Shown here piece by piece: positions 1 to 10,305 of a DNA stretch of 64,000 nucleotides. Under the pieces are notes generated by a model. It searched no databases and was not told the origin of the DNA. It saw only the letters and a program-made list of their open reading frames with translations. Source of the stretch: Undaria pinnatifida (taxonomy: Eukaryota > Sar > Phaeophyceae > Laminariales > Alariaceae); NCBI GenBank assembly GCA_012845835.1, contig JABAKD010000021.1, positions 13,308,295-13,372,294 on the forward strand. The letters are read 5' to 3'. A program made the translations under genes and the position numbers. Each line of letters starts with the position of its first letter. Within the stretch, counting starts at the first letter, position 1.

Positions 1-2
1 AT

Positions 3-1202
3 ATAGACCAAGCTTTTGTGAGGGCAGATCTTGCCGAGGATGTCTATATGCGATTGCCAGAAGGGTGTGGTTCATTGACAGGGAAGGTTGTGAAGCTGAG
101 CAAGAGTCTTTATGGTTTGAGACAGGCGTCTAGACAGTGGTATGCATTACTGAGGAAATGTCTTTTGGATTTGGGGTTTGTGCAATGCTTGGCCGATTCG
201 TGTGTTTTTCGTTTGGTTGATATGGGGGAAGTAGTAATGCACCTAGTGGTGCATGTTGATGATATTTTTGTCGTGGGAAAGAAGGAAAGGTGTGATCAGC
301 TCGGGAAGGATCTCGGACGTCTTGTTCCAGTTAAGTCATTGGGCGAGCTCAAGTGGTACTCGGGGTGCTATTACGAGAGAGACAGGGAGGCAGGGAGGGT
401 GACTACTTCGCAACAGACGTACACGGAAGAATTGGGAGAGAAATATGGTGTGGAATGGGGCAACGCAATCCCGATTCCTACAACTTGGAGGCTTTGGGAT
501 TTTGATGTTGACAAGCCAAATGTTTTGTTTCCTTTCCGAGAGTTGATCGGTGCGCTTTTATGGATTGCATTGTTGACCAGGCCGGATATCGCGAATTCAG
601 TGAGGGCAGTAGCAAGGTATTGCGGTGCGCCGAAGCTGATCCAATGGAAAGCGGCACGTAGTATACTATGGTATGCAATGAGGACGAGTTCTTTTGGGAT
701 TTCCTTTCAGAAGGGGACGTTGACGGGGATTAGTTTGATTTCGTTCGCTGATGCCGATTATGCTTCGCGCAGTACGGACAGGAGAAGCGTGTTCGGGGGG
801 GTAGTGATGTGTGCGGGGGGGCCTGTTTCGTGGTACTCCAAGACGCAGAAGTGTGTGACTCTCTCGACTACTCAGGCGGAGTATGTTGCTATGTCGGACA
901 TGGGGAAGGATATTTTATTTTTGAGGCAGGTTTGGTGTTTTATGTTGCCGAAGGCAAGGATGCCGTGTATTGCCATGTATGAGGATAACGAGGGTGCCAT
1001 CCAAATCGCAAAGCACCCGATTTCGAACTCGAACTCGAAGCACATTGACGAGAGGCATCATTTTTTCAGGGAACTGGTAGAAAGGAAGGAGGTCGAAGTT
1101 ATCAACGTAGCGTCGCAGTACCAGCATGCTGACTTCCTCACCAAGGCATTACCTGAGAGGGAGATTGAATTTCACCGGGGGATAGCGATGAATTTGACGT
1201 GA
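3..1202 (+). CDS. Ty1/copia Pol C-terminus (reverse transcriptase + RNase H), 5' partial
   Basis: The frame is open from the first complete codon at position 3 and ends at TGA 1200-1202, so the coding region enters from upstream; the GTG at 18 is not a start. The first residues (EDVYMRLPEG, then SLYGLRQASRQWY) are the middle of a copia RT. The RT catalytic pair lies in VHVDDIFVVG, about 85 residues in, where most copia enzymes have YVDD. RNase H follows: ADADYASRSTDRRS, STTQAEYVAMS, EDNEGAIQIAKHP, SKHIDERHHFFRE and the usual end motif ADFLTKAL. No stop or frameshift interrupts the 399 codons, so this copy is relatively young. Product: the enzyme that copies the element RNA into DNA in virus-like particles. 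Confidence 0.92.
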   Translation: MDQAFVRADLAEDVYMRLPEGCGSLTGKVVKLSKSLYGLRQASRQWYALLRKCLLDLGFVQCLADSCVFRLVDMGEVVMHLVVHVDDIFVVGKKERCDQLGKDLGRLVPVKSLGELKWYSGCYYERDREAGRVTTSQQTYTEELGEKYGVEWGNAIPIPTTWRLWDFDVDKPNVLFPFRELIGALLWIALLTRPDIANSVRAVARYCGAPKLIQWKAARSILWYAMRTSSFGISFQKGTLTGISLISFADADYASRSTDRRSVFGGVVMCAGGPVSWYSKTQKCVTLSTTQAEYVAMSDMGKDILFLRQVWCFMLPKARMPCIAMYEDNEGAIQIAKHPISNSNSKHIDERHHFFRELVERKEVEVINVASQYQHADFLTKALPEREIEFHRGIAMNLT

Positions 1203-1516
1203 TTTCTCTCTCGGATAGTGTTTGATTTTCTGACTTTCTATTTCTTACATGTTTGTTTGTTTTGTTTTCTGATGTATCTTTATGAGGGTTCAAGGATTTG
1301 CATTTAAATTGATCGATGGAAAATACTGAATAGTGTTTGAGTTTTAATGGTCATGGATGTGATGAGAACGGATTTGAGTGTTTTTGCATAATATGCAACA
1401 TTTTTTTGTTTTCTGGACTTGAGTAAAGAAAAACTCTGCAGAATTTTGGTATCTGGGAATGTACGTTTTAAAAAAATAGTCTGGATAAATCATGACAATG
1501 TTGCGAGTAGGGGGGC

Positions 1517-2021
1517 TATTGGACGTACTCACTCCATTGTCAGATTGCAAACCAAAATCCGTCGAAAAAATGGATCGGAGAATTTTGGGGGTTTCGTATA
1601 TGTGTGGGATGGATCTCCACAACGGGATTTTGTGTTGTGGGTCTTATGTGCCCGAATAATATCGCTCCATTTTTCGACTCTATTTTTGCGTTTACCTTGT
1701 ATCTTCTCTGTGTCTCTTCCACGGCTACCACGCCAAGGGCTACCACGCCCCATCTATATTGCAAGGGCTATCACGCCTTCACCACTGCACGGCTACCACT
1801 CCTGTGTATTTACATCCCGGCTATCACGCCACAGCACCGAGTTCCATTTCCGGGTTATCACACCTGAGCTATCACGCTTCACCACACACGTACCGGGTAA
1901 ATCGGGTTATTACACCCGCCTTAGTTAGTAGTTTGTAGTTTACCGATCACCGGCTATTACGACACCTTTCTCCTCCACCTACACCACCACCGGGGCGCCA
2001 CACGTACCAACCTACTCCACA
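1517..2021 (+). repeat. Copia 3' LTR (probable)
   Basis: It starts just after the G-run at 1510-1515 (TATTGGACG, close to the usual copia TGTTGG start) and ends at CTACTCCACA before satellite sequence. Between about 1729 and 1965 it holds an irregular run of short units of the form GGCTAYCACGCC. Boundaries are inferred because no second LTR copy is in the window. Confidence 0.6.
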
Positions 2022-3523
2022 ACCTTAATATCCACAAGCCGTAGCTGTGACTTTGTTTGGACCACACCCATTGGGTATGAATGGTCCGAGGTGATATGTT
2101 GAGGAATAGGGTTCGGAAGTGTGTTTATGTTGGTTGGTCGTGTCTAAATGTCGTGGTTTGGGGGTCGGGGCAGTTCGTGTAGCTGCTGTTTAAGGTGTTT
2201 CGGGAGAGGATCTTTGGCCGTCTACCAGTGAGTTTTAGGTTTGGCTGGCGCGGAGGTGAGATATTTCACTGTTGTGCGTATGGGATTAATAATTTGCTTT
2301 TTTCTCATCATCTATGATGTTGGATTCAATATCAGATTTTGGATACCTTGATATCCACGAGCCGTAACTGTCAATTTTATTGAACCACACCCGTTGGGTA
2401 GGAATGGTCCGAGGTGATATGTTAAGTAATAGAGTTGGGTAGTGGGTGTATGTTTGTTGGTCTTTCGTATGTGTCGTGGTTTCGGGGTCGGGGCAGTTCG
2501 TGTAGCTAGCTGCTGTTTGAGGTGTTTTGGGAGAGGATCGTTGGCCATCAACCAAGTGAGTTTCATGTCTGGCTGGCGAGGAGGTGAGATTTCTCATATG
2601 TTGTAGATATAGAATGTAAAATGCGGTATTTTTATTACCGTCTATGATATTGGAATCGGTATCAGACTTTGGATACCTTAATATCCACATGCCGTAACTG
2701 TGACTTTGTTTGGACGACACCCATTGGGTATGAATGGTCCGAAGTATTATGTTGAGGAATAAGGTTGGGTAGTGGGTGTATGTTGGTTGGTCCTGCGTAT
2801 GTGTCGTGGTTTTGAGGACATTGCAGCTCGTGTAGCTGCTGTTTGAGGTGTTTTAGGAGATGATCGTTTACCGTCTACCAGTGGGGTTTAGGTCTGGCTG
2901 GCGCCGAGGTGAGATTTCTCACTTGTTGTAAGAATCGAATGTAAATTGCGGTTTTGTCTTGCCGTCTATGATATTGGATTCGGTATCAGATTTTGGATAC
3001 CTTGATATCCACCAGCCGAAACTGCCAATTTGTTTGGACCACACCCATTGCGTATAAATAGTCCGAGGTGATATGTTGAGGAATAGGGTTCGGTAGTAGG
3101 TGTATGTTGGTCGGTCGTGTCTATGTGTCGTTGTTTCGGGGTCGGGGCGGTTCGTGTAGCTGCTGTGTGAGGTGTTTTGGGAGAGGATCGTTGGCCGTCT
3201 ACCAGTGAGTTTTGGGTCTGTCTGGCGAGGATATTAGATTTCTCACTTGTTGTAAGTATGCAATGTAAAATGCGGTATTTTATTACCGTCTATAATACTG
3301 GATTCGGTATCAGATTTTGGATACCTTAATATCCACAAGCCGTAACTGCGACTTTGTTTGGACCACACCCATTGGGTATGAATGGTCCGAGGTGATATGT
3401 TGAGCTATAGGATTCGGTAGTGGGTGTATGTTGGTTGGTCCTGCGTATGTGTCGTGGTTTCGGGGTCGGGGCAGCTCGTGTAGCTGCTGTTCGAGGTGTT
3501 TTGGGAGAGGATCGTTAGCCATC
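2022..3523. repeat. Satellite block 1 (~325-335-bp monomer)
   Basis: About four and a half head-to-tail monomers. Landmarks in each are GGACCACACCCATTGGGTAT, GGTCCGAGGTGATATGTTGA, GGGGTCGGGGCAGTTCGTG, GAGAGGATCGTTGGCC and GATATCCAC. GGATACCTT recurs near 2342, 2670, 2995 and 3328. The block stops at 3523 in the middle of the GGCCATCAACCAGTGAG segment, where gypsy A is inserted. Minus-strand reading frames here are chance. Confidence 0.93.
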
Positions 3524-3967
3524 TGTAACAAACGGATATAGAGCTATTTTAGTCACACGTACCCAAGTCTCCAATCCCTTGTCCCAGCTCTCCCACTGCT
3601 TTTAGGTTGTTTCCTCCGTGTCAACCTTCAGGCCGATTCGTCCTGTCCGCTTGTTGCAACAGCTGCATGCAAACACCAGTCTTCTCGTCTTGCGCAGTCC
3701 TATCCCGAGAGCTCGTACAATATAACAGGTCTCCGGATGAAACCTCCAACAATGCCTCACGTTAACGATTGCTGTACTCAAGGTAGGTTCGCAGTCATTC
3801 ACGCTCATGTCAGACCAAGTTCATGTTCCTTCTTCCCTCGTTTGGTTTTGTGTGTGTTTGGACTGAGGCCGTGAGCAGCACGCTTTCTAGACTGATCGGC
3901 GTTATACAGACGTAGGAAGCATTCCGCCACGGGGTTTCATGTGACGTCATATCAATCCGTTGCAACA
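3524..3967 (-). repeat. Gypsy A 3' LTR
   Basis: 444 bp, TGTTGC...GTTACA on the minus strand, paired with 29294-29740. Divergence from its partner is about 10-11% by eye, including a 3-bp indel. Confidence 0.92.
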
Positions 3968-3980
3968 CCCCCCCAGCACG
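3968..3980 (-). other. Gypsy A polypurine tract
   Basis: On the minus strand the bases just before the LTR read GTGCTGGGGGGG. A purine run directly abutting the 3' LTR is where plus-strand DNA synthesis is primed. Confidence 0.75.
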
Positions 3981-4352
3981 GCTTCTCAGGAATACCGTGC
4001 TAACCGGGCTGCAGATACACTGGAGTAAGAGTGAAGGCCTTTTCCCACACTTAGTCGTGTTCCGATTACCCTTAGGCTCGAATGAGTAGCATCTAACATG
4101 ATCATGGATAGGCGTCTCTCAAGGGGTAGGGACCCTGGGCCTCGCGCTGTTTTTTTCGCATTAGGTCCCAGATCGGTACTGCTGGACTTTCTAGTATTTG
4201 TCATCAAGCGCACTAGCTGAAAACCTCTTATCCATCACTTCCCGGCTTTTCCCAATAACCCGGGTAGGCCGAGGCCTTCATCCTCCTCGCTGGTCGATCT
4301 CCGGCCAACGATTTCTCCCTTTCTACGTCAGCCTTCACTTCACGTTCCACGT

Positions 4353-4856
4353 TTACGGGGAACCGGATTGTGAGTTTCCGGTCCTCCTACCTTTCAGGAT
4401 TTCACGTGCATTGAGCTCCTCCCAATCTCCGTCTGCATACCGAACTCGCCAGTACAGTGACTTGTAGTCGAAGACCTTTAAAAGGTGACGCTTCTTGTTT
4501 CCTTCGTCGTCCGCGACATCCCTCCAGATCACGGTCCCCACAGGGTGTTGTTTCAACGCTTGTTCGCGGTCGATCCCATCTCTTTCATTCCGCGTTAACG
4601 TCCAAGTTGGTCTTTCCCGGCACTCCGCTCCGTGATACATTTCCCACAGCGCTAGAAAACGTCCAGCTGTGAAAGGGTAAAGCTGTCTCGTGCCTCCTCT
4701 TCGGACAGCCACTGCGACTCCGTGCCATCCACGAATCGTCCCTTGTATCGCCACTTCCAAGCGTTGCCATGACCCATCACAGCCTTTCTGTCTATTAGGG
4801 TATACATAGGCGACGCTACAATCGACGCCTCCGCCGGTCCGAAGACAACTCCCCAT
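4353..4856 (-). pseudogene. Gypsy A Pol C-terminal extension with Tudor/Agenet-like segment
   Basis: This frame takes over from the integrase frame ending at 4652; the switch lies near 4650-4700 and marks a frameshift. The useful part is the last ~75 residues: VGTVIWRDVADDEG, then KVFDYKSLYWRVRYADGDWE and ELNAREIL. A strand-rich block with a Y-x-V-x-Y-x-D-G-D-x-E core is typical of Tudor/Agenet-like folds, which bind methylated or charged protein tails. That assignment rests on pattern only. The frame stops at 4353 and about 385 bp without recognisable coding remains before the LTR. Confidence 0.5.
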
Positions 4857-5566
4857 GCCAGGTGAGCAAATTCGTTTCCGACGTCGTGACGGAGGTCGTC
4901 CGGACGTAAGTGGAACATCTTGATGTTCGATGCTGACACCCGTCGTCCGCGAATCCCTCGTCCATTCATCGTGACGATGTAGCTGAGTCCTGGCAAGACA
5001 ACTTCAGTCACCTCCCAAGGTCCGGTCCAGTGCTCGTGGGGTAGTTTATATTGTATCCCTTCCCTTGCCATCACAGACTCCGCCTCCTTCACCAGCACCT
5101 TATCTCCGACAACAACACGGGTCCCTACCGAGGTCCGACCGATTTCAGCATTCCGACTCTCACGACCTTTCTGCCTGTCTTCATGCCTTTTCGATAGAGC
5201 TGTCCGTACATTCCGTACCTCCTTGTACGCTTGACGTTTTTCGGCTACGTAACTGTGCATCCCGCCTCCGAAATCACCACCATCTATCTCAGGGTGCGTA
5301 GCATCAAGTTGCGTGCGTGCATCACGACCGAAGAACAGACGGAAGGGAGTTGGCTTCCCCGGCAGGCGCAGGTCCGACGTGGTGCGATGGATCCACAGTG
5401 CCGGTTGTACGTATTCGCCACATCTGCGAGGCCAGGTCTTGCACAGTTCTCCTATTGCTTGGTGTAGCCACCCTCCCAATCTCTCTACCGTCCCCTGTGC
5501 CCATGGATGATCGGCAGGCCCATAGGCGATGGTCACGTTCAACCACATACATAAGTGTTGCATCAC
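4652..5566 (-). pseudogene. Gypsy A integrase core (C-terminal half) and chromodomain-like tail
   Basis: 304 residues. The catalytic Glu of the D,D(35)E triad lies in GTVERLGGW (about residue 29). Typical integrase text follows: a tryptophan-rich helix, TPFRLFFGRDART, and a C-terminal DNA-binding segment around HEHWTGPWEVTEVVLPGLSYIV (the GPY/F-module position). Near the end, IDRKAVMGHGNAWKWRYKG and GTESQWLSEEEA match a chromodomain pattern in order and spacing (aromatic strand, then a Trp-containing acidic strand). Chromodomains on integrases direct insertion to heterochromatin, which fits a copy inside a satellite. The second catalytic Asp lies just upstream in another frame (RSDPGSEF, about 5585-5605), so the gene is frameshifted. 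Confidence 0.82.
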
Positions 5567-5994
5567 CTCTGCCGTGAACTCGGATCCCGGATCACTGCGA
5601 ACATACAGCGGTAGCCCAAAAGTATCGTAGGGAGTGGAAAGGCGAAAAAGAACTTGCTGGCTTTGTCAACTGCTACCAGTAGAACTTGGTTGCCTGCGTC
5701 TGACTTCACCTCCATGTCCTGGATGTCCACTTCGAGTACTTCTCCGGGTCGTAGAAACCTCGACGGTAGCATGGCAAACCGTTGACACGCTGACCGCTTG
5801 CGACGTCTGCACCCACACGAGAGGACGTAGTCTCTTACGTCCTTGATGAGGGTGGGCCAGCAGTACCGATGACTAATCAAGGCTGCAGTTCGTGCCGTCC
5901 CCGGATGCCCACAGGTGCTGTGCGCCAGCGCCATAATCCCTGGAACGAGAGATAGGGGAACTGCAAGTTGTGGGATCTTTCCCCGAGGTGCCAC
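5563..5994 (-). pseudogene. Gypsy A integrase N-terminal zinc finger and first catalytic Asp
   Basis: It begins with the linker that precedes gypsy integrases (KIPQLAVPLSLVPGIMALAH). The HHCC zinc finger follows: His in ALAHSTCGHPGTARTAALI, then the cysteine pair in YVLSCGCRRRK. Next is EVLEVDIQDMEV, holding the first catalytic Asp, and VLLVAVDKASKFFFAFPLPT. The frame is lost before the second Asp and continues in the frame that ends at 4652. Read together the two frames give a near-complete but dead integrase. Confidence 0.82.
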
Positions 5995-6063
5995 CTACAA
6001 GAGGGCGTTATCATCCATCACATATTCGCTACCTCCTGATCCTCGGTTTCCCGTTTCCTGAAG

Positions 6064-6459
6064 TTATTTCCGAATCTTGCCAAGTACCATATCTTCGCAC
6101 TGCCTCTGCATCAGCTGCGGCAAATGCTGGAGAATAGCTGTCACCCTTTCCAACATGGATGGCTCTGGCCGCTGGGGTCCCTTGGCCTCTTTACCTGATC
6201 CGCATGAACGGCTGCTGGTGTCCTTTGGTGATTCTTCCAACGGATCACGTTGCCGTTTCTGTCTTGGGATGGGCTCTCTCTGTCCCCTGCGTTTGCGTGG
6301 GCGATCAACTTCCACTGGTAGGTCAGTACTAGTGACCGTTTGCGCCGTTGCATTCTCCATCTCCTCCTCAGCTAACGGCGGTTCTGCCTCCCATGCAACA
6401 TCCGGTTCCTGGGAAGTGGTTTTTGCCTGCGATCTCGTGACCGCTCTTGTCACCTCCAA
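6064..6459 (-). pseudogene. Gypsy A RNase H-integrase connector
   Basis: 131 residues between RNase H and the integrase zinc finger. It starts VTRAVTRSQAKT, a sequence type often found at this junction in gypsy Pol. The rest is acidic, then strongly basic (RPRKRRGQREPIPRQKRQR), with a possible nuclear localisation signal. It ends at a stop about 70 bp before the integrase linker resumes. Its role is inferred from position. Confidence 0.6.
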
Positions 6460-6656
6460 GGCTATTGATGCTGCGAGTTAATCTTCAAACCTCCTGCAGG
6501 CGTCACCGACCACCACGTCTGGTTTCACCTCTCTCAACATGGTTAGGCATTCCGGCGACACTGTTGTCACCCTAGGTTACTTCGCACCTTTGTCCAGTCC
6601 GTTTTCTCTGATGCATTCCAGTGCTCTCCAGTCCTGGTCTACTGCTCCTCTGACCG

Positions 6657-7781
6657 TCAGCAACCCCTCTGATGCGAGGATGCTGCCTTCTCCCCCACAG
6701 TCGAGCATGACCACCACTGGAAGCTCCGGTGAGATGACAAGCTTGCCCTGTTGAGTATCTGCCTCTGATGGGTCTGCGGGTTTGAGTGCGACGGCTGCAA
6801 GTACTGTAAGACATGAGTACTAGATCCGTCCACATCTTCTACTCCTAAGGTTTCGAGGTGTACGCCGTCGAGCACTGGCCCCTGTTGCCCTTTGTAAACG
6901 TTTGGCAACGACTCGTCTCCTGGAAAAGAGTCGTCGAAATCTTCGATCACGATGCTCTTGTTCGGTAACCGCGACATGGCGTCTGGGAGCTGATGTTGTG
7001 TCCCCGGCCTCCACTTCAAGGTTATGTCGTGCTCCATCAACCACAGAGCCCAGCGGTGGTATTCCGGTGCGAGAGATTGGCTTTTGAAGAGCCAAGTTAA
7101 CGCCGAACAGTCTGTGATGAGCGTGAACGGTCGTCCCCAAAGATAGGGTTGGAATTTGCTCACTGCCCACATGACCGATATGCATTCACGACCCATTGCT
7201 GACCTTTTGGAGACTTCTCTCGACCATCTTTTGCTGCCATACGCGATACCCTTTTCCACTTCTTCGATGCATTGTGTTAGCACCGCTCCTGCTCCTAACT
7301 GACTGGCAGCGGTGGACAGCGAGAACGGTTCTGTCCACACCGGCAGGGCTAGGATTGGAGGTGACGTCAAACCTTCGATAAGCGCATCAAAAGCTTTGTT
7401 TTGCTTTTTTCCCCATGGGGCTTTCTCTTTCTTCGCTTTCTTGGTTCTGAACCTTGGATCTCTCAGCAAGTCGGAAATGGGCGCCGCCACTGTGCTATAC
7501 TGGGGTACGAAGTGTCGTAAGCATCCTGTCATACCCAGCAACACTCGCACTTCCTCCACCGTGTTCGGCCTGGACAGCTGCGTGATAGCATCGATCTTGC
7601 CCGGGGCTGGCCTGGTACCAAGTCTATCCACGATCATGCCGACGAACTCCATGACCGACTGACAGAAATGCGATTTCTGAAGATTTTCGGTCAAACGTCC
7701 TTGCCCTAGACACTCTAACGTTTCTCGCAACAGTACCAGTTGACCTTCAAGAGTTTTCGACGGGATGGCAATGTCGTCCAA
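6657..7781 (-). pseudogene. Gypsy A reverse transcriptase C-terminal half and RNase H
   Basis: 374 residues. It opens at the RT catalytic motif (LDDIAIPSKTLEG; the first residue is from TTG, and an in-frame stop or shift lies directly before it near 7785-7790). The thumb and connection follow: FCQSVMEFVGMIVD, RPNTVEEVRVLLGMTGCLRHF. RNase H is recognisable from GAGAVLTQCIEE, RECISVMWAVSKFQPYLWGR and LITDCSALTWLF to LPDAMSRLP. The first RNase H acidic residue seems lost: STAAS stands where gypsy enzymes have T-D-A-S. With the frameshifts this shows an inactive copy. Frame-compatible text ends near 6950; the remaining ~95 residues have no recognisable domain. Confidence 0.85.
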
Positions 7782-7985
7782 CTATTTTTTTATTCCCCTA
7801 TCCTTGACCGTTAACAGTCCCCCTCCAACGTAGTTGGCAAACGCCGAAGGCACTGTCTTCAACCCGAAGCCGCAGCGAACAAATTCCTACAGCTCTCCGT
7901 CAGCGTCTCGAAATGCCGTCAGGTGTCGATCATCCTCATGGATCTCGAGCTGTAAGAATCATGAAGCTAAATCGATGCTAGAAAA

Positions 7986-8388
7986 TTACTTCGACCCTTC
8001 CATCTCGTCTACAATATGCTGCAAGTCTCCGAGTCCACCACTCTGTGATTTGATAAGCGCATTGATACCTCGAAAATCCTGTCCAACCCGCACTGTCCCA
8101 TCTTTCTTGCGAACCGTCGAACAATTGGCGGCCGACTCGGAAGTTGATTCCCGAATGGATCCATTCTTCAGGAGTTTCACCACCTCAGTCTGAATCATCT
8201 CGCGCTGTTCCGGGCTGTAGTGTCGAATGGGCGCCACGTATGGCTTGACGTTGGGATCTTTGAGCTCCAGTCGCATGGGCACTCTTGGGGTTGACCGAGA
8301 ACACGTCGATGTACTCGTTGAGAATGCCCATCAATGTGTCCATTTCGCTCGCACTGAGCTGTCCGAAGTTGGCCTCTCCCAGGTCCAC
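7986..8388 (-). pseudogene. Gypsy A reverse transcriptase N-terminal part (two frames)
   Basis: Two overlapping frames carry consecutive pieces. The 8185-8388 frame reads DLGEANFGQLSASEMDTLMG and EYIDVFSVNPKS, the usual lead-in to gypsy RT. The 7986-8282 frame continues with LKDPNVKPYVAPIRHYSPEQ, VRKKDGTVRVGQDFRGINAL and QHIVDEMEG, i.e. RT fingers motifs (KKDG, then DFRGIN where DYRxLN is usual). A frameshift near 8280 joins them. The 200 bp between 7986 and 7781 still encode decayed palm sequence (for example LKTVPSAFANYVGGG) with stops. Confidence 0.82.
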
Positions 8389-8405
8389 CTTGGGGGCTTC
8401 GCTCG

Positions 8406-9356
8406 TTATCTCTGTGATTTCACCACCTTTGTTGCATTGCTCCGGTGGTCTCCCTTTGTCTGTTTGATCCCGTCGTCCTGTTTGGGGCTTGTCGGTTCTT
8501 CCGGCACCGGGTTTATGAGTGACTTCATGCGTTCCCGATCGTAATTATTAACAGCGTAAACCGTGGCAATCACCAGCCCCCCTTGGATCTTCACATTATC
8601 CTGGATAACATTCGACAACTTACATTGAAGTGGTATACCTGGGAACCACCACTGTGCCCCCCTTGGCACTCTTAGATCCACTCCTAGTTTAAGATCGTAG
8701 CAATTAGTTGGCTCTACCACTACGAGCTGCTGCACTTAAGGCTGAGGGCCTTTGACAAAAGCGTCTACCTGGATACTGGTACAACCTGGAACCTCTACGT
8801 CTTTTGCAATGCGTAGTTTCCAGTGCAGAGTGCCTTCGTCCTCCCGAACAGAGTTTCCTAACTCCATAATCCCCGCCGGGATCTTCGGTCCCTCCAATTC
8901 TTCCGGTTCTTGCTCGTTCGTTGACGGTTTCACCGCGCAATAGTGGTCCCATTCGGCACACATCGCTCCTGCCGCGGCCTCTCCGACCTCATTCGAGGCG
9001 AATGGTACCTTCGCTGAGGATGGTGTCGGCCGGAAACCCTCCTCACCATCGAAGCTGATGATACTTCGATTGTCTTTCATTAACGCGACTTCAAGCACCA
9101 TCGCATACGGAAGTCCCTTCACCACCTTGAACTTCACGCGGAAGATTTGGTCGACCGGTGCAAAGACTAGTGGTAGCAAGCACGAGCCTACCACTTCCAT
9201 CGGGGGTACTGCGCTGTTCTGTGGGTTTGCTGTGCGGAGTAGGCCGTCTCCCGTTGGATTTATCAGCGACTTTCCGTAACCATCACGTTCTTCAATAGGT
9301 TCGATGAACTGCCGTGACACATAGTTTCCTCCACCCGCCTCGGTATCCACCAGCAC
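8406..9356 (-). pseudogene. Gypsy A protease region, one in-frame stop
   Basis: A single frame from 9356 to 8406 broken only by TAA at 8736-8738. Near the start, VDTEAGGGNYVS has the position and surroundings of a retropepsin active site (D-T/S-G-A), with a Glu where Gly is expected. VVGSCLLPLVFAPVDQIFRVKF and KGLPYAMVLEVALMKDNRSIISF fit the later strands of retropepsins. The lower part (QLVVVEPTNCYDLKLGVDL to ATVYAVNNYDRERMKSLINP) is the protease-RT linker of gypsy Pol. Protease would cut the Gag-Pol polyprotein; this copy is probably inactive. Confidence 0.7.
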
Positions 9357-9426
9357 CGCAACCGGAAGTCACCGGCTCGACCTCGTTGCATGCTACAACG
9401 TTGCATGAGCCCTAACCTGTGACGTC

Positions 9427-9831
9427 TTAGTTTGCAGTGCTCCCATTCCCGATCGGTGAGCGGAACTCTCTGAACCTTGGCTGCTGTTGACCAGTGAACC
9501 CTCTCTGCTGTTGGCCAGCGAACCCTGGCTGTTGTTTGACCAGTGAACCCTGACTGCTGTTGGTCAGTGAACCTTGGCTGCTGTTGACCAGCAAACCCTG
9601 GCCGCTGTTGGCCAGCAAACCCTGGCTATTGTTGGCCCGCGACCTTGGCGCCATCGGAGGTCCCCATCGCGATCTAGGGTTCGGTGGTGCTCCTCTTGGG
9701 GTTGTCTGTGGACCCCATCGTCCTCCGATTCCAAACGGTGACCATGGGGAGGAAGCAGACATCTGATTGTACCCGCCTCCCGTTCCTACAGGATTTGCCA
9801 GTCCAAGGCTTGCTAGCGGGCAGGGATGCAT
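9427..9831 (-). pseudogene. Gypsy A Gag C-terminal low-complexity region
   Basis: 134 residues upstream of protease on the minus strand, where gag should end. The first half is rich in Gly, Pro and Arg. The second half is a repeat of about 9-10 residues (variants of NSSQGSLTNSSQGSLV, then KQQPGFAGQQQRGFTGQQQP). No CCHC knuckle is visible. Basic, Gln- and Gly-rich tails are common in Gag, but the assignment rests on position and composition. Confidence 0.5.
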
Positions 9832-9934
9832 GTATATCGTTCCCAGTCCTGCTGCCCCTTGTCCCGCACCACCCTGTGGACCCCATCCAACCTGGCCGCC
9901 CTGTGACGGGCCTCCCTATGGTGGGCCTCCCCAA

Positions 9935-10305
9935 GGGTAAGGTGCAGCAAACGGTCCCCAAAAAGGTGCTCCAAAAAGTTCCCCCTCTTCCTGCCATGTT
10001 ATTCCCTCCAATCACTCCTCACCTCCCGTCCGTTCGGCTAGGGTGCACTAAAAGGTCCCCCAAAAGGTCCCCCTCTTCCCGCCATGTTATTTCCTCCAAT
10101 AACTCGTCCCCCCCCGTCCCCTCGGGTAGGGTGCACCAAAAGGTCCCCAAAAAGGTCCCCCAAAAAGGTCCCCCTCTTCCTGATATATTATTTCCTCCAA
10201 TCACTCCTCCCGTCTCGTCCCCTCGGGTAGGGTGCACCAAAAGGTCTCCAAAAAGGTTCCCCTCTTCCTGCCATGTTATTTCCTCCAATCACTCCTCCCC
10301 CCCTC
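9935..10305. repeat. Tandem repeat, ~88-102 bp x 4
   Basis: Four copies of a unit containing GGTGCACCAAAAGGTCCCC, CCCTCTTCCTGCCATGTTAT and TTCCTCCAATCACTCCTC. The CCTCTTCC core recurs near 9985, 10071, 10173 and 10261. It lies in the gag side of gypsy A. The frame 9684-10370 that crosses it is an artefact of the repeat. Confidence 0.85.

Larger units (their letters stand above)
1..2021 (+). mobile_element. Ty1/copia LTR retrotransposon, 3' part
   Basis: The window opens inside a copia-type element. It holds the end of pol (RT then RNase H), a short AT-rich 3' untranslated stretch (1203-1505), a polypurine tract of AGTAGGGGGG at 1506-1515 and then the 3' LTR up to about 2021, after which satellite sequence resumes in mid-monomer. 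The 5' LTR, gag, protease and integrase lie upstream of the window, so the left target duplication cannot be seen. The RT-then-RNase H order at the 3' end, with no integrase after it, is the copia arrangement; in gypsy elements integrase comes last. Confidence 0.85.
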
